Below, piece by piece: positions 63,742-64,000 of a stretch of 64,000 bases of DNA; position 1 is the first letter of the stretch; each line of letters begins with the position of its first letter. The position numbers and the translations under genes are program-made. Origin of the DNA: Streptomyces clavuligerus (GTDB lineage Bacteria; Actinomycetota; Actinomycetes; Streptomycetales; Streptomycetaceae); contig NZ_CP027858.1 in assembly GCF_005519465.1 (NCBI RefSeq), forward strand, positions 2,666,001-2,730,000, given 5' to 3'. The notes under the pieces are model-generated. The model did no database searches. It had not been told where the DNA came from and saw only the letters and a list, made by a program, of their open reading frames with translations.

Positions 63742-64000
63742 ATGGACCGAAGCGACGACAGGGCGCCTGTCTACGTCATCGGAGGCGGGCCCGCAGGGCT
63801 CGCCACCGCCGCCGCGCTCCGCCGGCGCGGGGTGCGGGCGCTGGTGCTGGAGAAGTCCGACGCGGTGGGGGCCTCCTGGCGCGGCCACTACGAACGGCTG
63901 CGGCTGCACACCACCCGCAGGCTCTCCGCGCTGCCGGGGCTCGCGATGCCCCGGCGGTTCGGGCGCTGGGTCGCCCGCGACGACGTGGTCCGCTATCTGG
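63742..64000 (+). CDS. Flavin-containing monooxygenase-like protein (5' part only)
   Basis: 86 codons before the window ends. The Rossmann FAD-binding motif YVIGGGPAGLATAAALRRRG is followed by LVLEKSDAVGASWRGHYERLRLHT, which matches the start of flavin-containing/Baeyer-Villiger-type monooxygenases. ATG at 63742 with no strong ribosome site. Divergent from the DUF35 gene and possibly under the operator at 63461. Confidence 0.88.
   Translation, partial: MDRSDDRAPVYVIGGGPAGLATAAALRRRGVRALVLEKSDAVGASWRGHYERLRLHTTRRLSALPGLAMPRRFGRWVARDDVVRYL

Overview
The window is high-GC actinobacterial chromosome, almost certainly Streptomyces or a close relative. The evidence is extreme third-position G/C use, GTG/TTG starts with GGAGG-type ribosome binding sites, XRE(DUF5753)/DUF397 regulator pairs, a fused CofG/CofH protein (FbiC) for coenzyme F420, several F420/flavin-dependent oxidoreductases, a Ser/Thr kinase with a beta-propeller, and many divergent TetR-, AraC- and MmyB-type regulators. 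No rRNA, tRNA, integrase or transposase is visible.

Layout. 1-7.5 kb: a polytopic membrane protein cut by the window edge, a D-Ala-D-Ala carboxypeptidase with a very long charged cytoplasmic part, a GPP34 protein and a complete XRE/DUF397 pair. 7.8-14.6 kb: a sodium:solute symporter, a NACHT ATPase (NLR-like, possible defence protein), a divergent ADP-ribosylglycohydrolase and two small membrane proteins. 15-22.5 kb: fbiC, an alpha/beta-hydrolase without its nucleophile, an ArsR-type regulator, an LLM oxidoreductase and a Tat-exported PHP hydrolase. 22.5-26.1 kb: an ABC exporter (permease plus ATPase) and a small secreted protein, bracketed by a perfect 30-bp direct repeat. 26-34.7 kb: an amino-acid permease and a five-gene catabolic operon (LLM, SDR, LLM, D-aminoacylase-like amidohydrolase, aldehyde dehydrogenase). 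34.8-41.4 kb: an accessory patch with a transglutaminase-like secreted-effector candidate, two tandem copies of an overlapping two-gene cassette plus a vestige of a third, an XRE/DUF397 pair and a decayed one, a plasmid-type GntR regulator and small orphan proteins. 41.5-46 kb: kinase/propeller protein, TetR regulator, L,D-transpeptidase. 46-53 kb: one 2285-residue surface protein with 17 SpaA-type repeats. 53-64 kb: AraC regulator, NmrA-like protein, acyl-CoA dehydrogenase and deazaflavin oxidoreductase divergent from a cysteine-less thiolase, GNAT, secreted protein, TetR/PNPOx pair, MmyB-type regulator, DUF35 OB-fold protein and the start of a flavin monooxygenase.

Links between regions. 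(1) A 15-bp palindrome, CTGAC-N5-GTCAG with core TGACG-N3-CGTCA, occurs five times. All five copies are in promoter regions of catabolic genes at 32.8-32.9, 57.1-57.4 and 63.5 kb, which suggests one regulon that includes the thiolase and its likely DUF35 partner. (2) Four minus-strand genes are followed by tandem arrays (27-, 33-, 33- and 43-bp units) whose gene-proximal unit overlaps the stop codon, so gene 3' ends look reiterated. (3) FbiC would supply F420 to the LLM and deazaflavin-dependent enzymes seen here.
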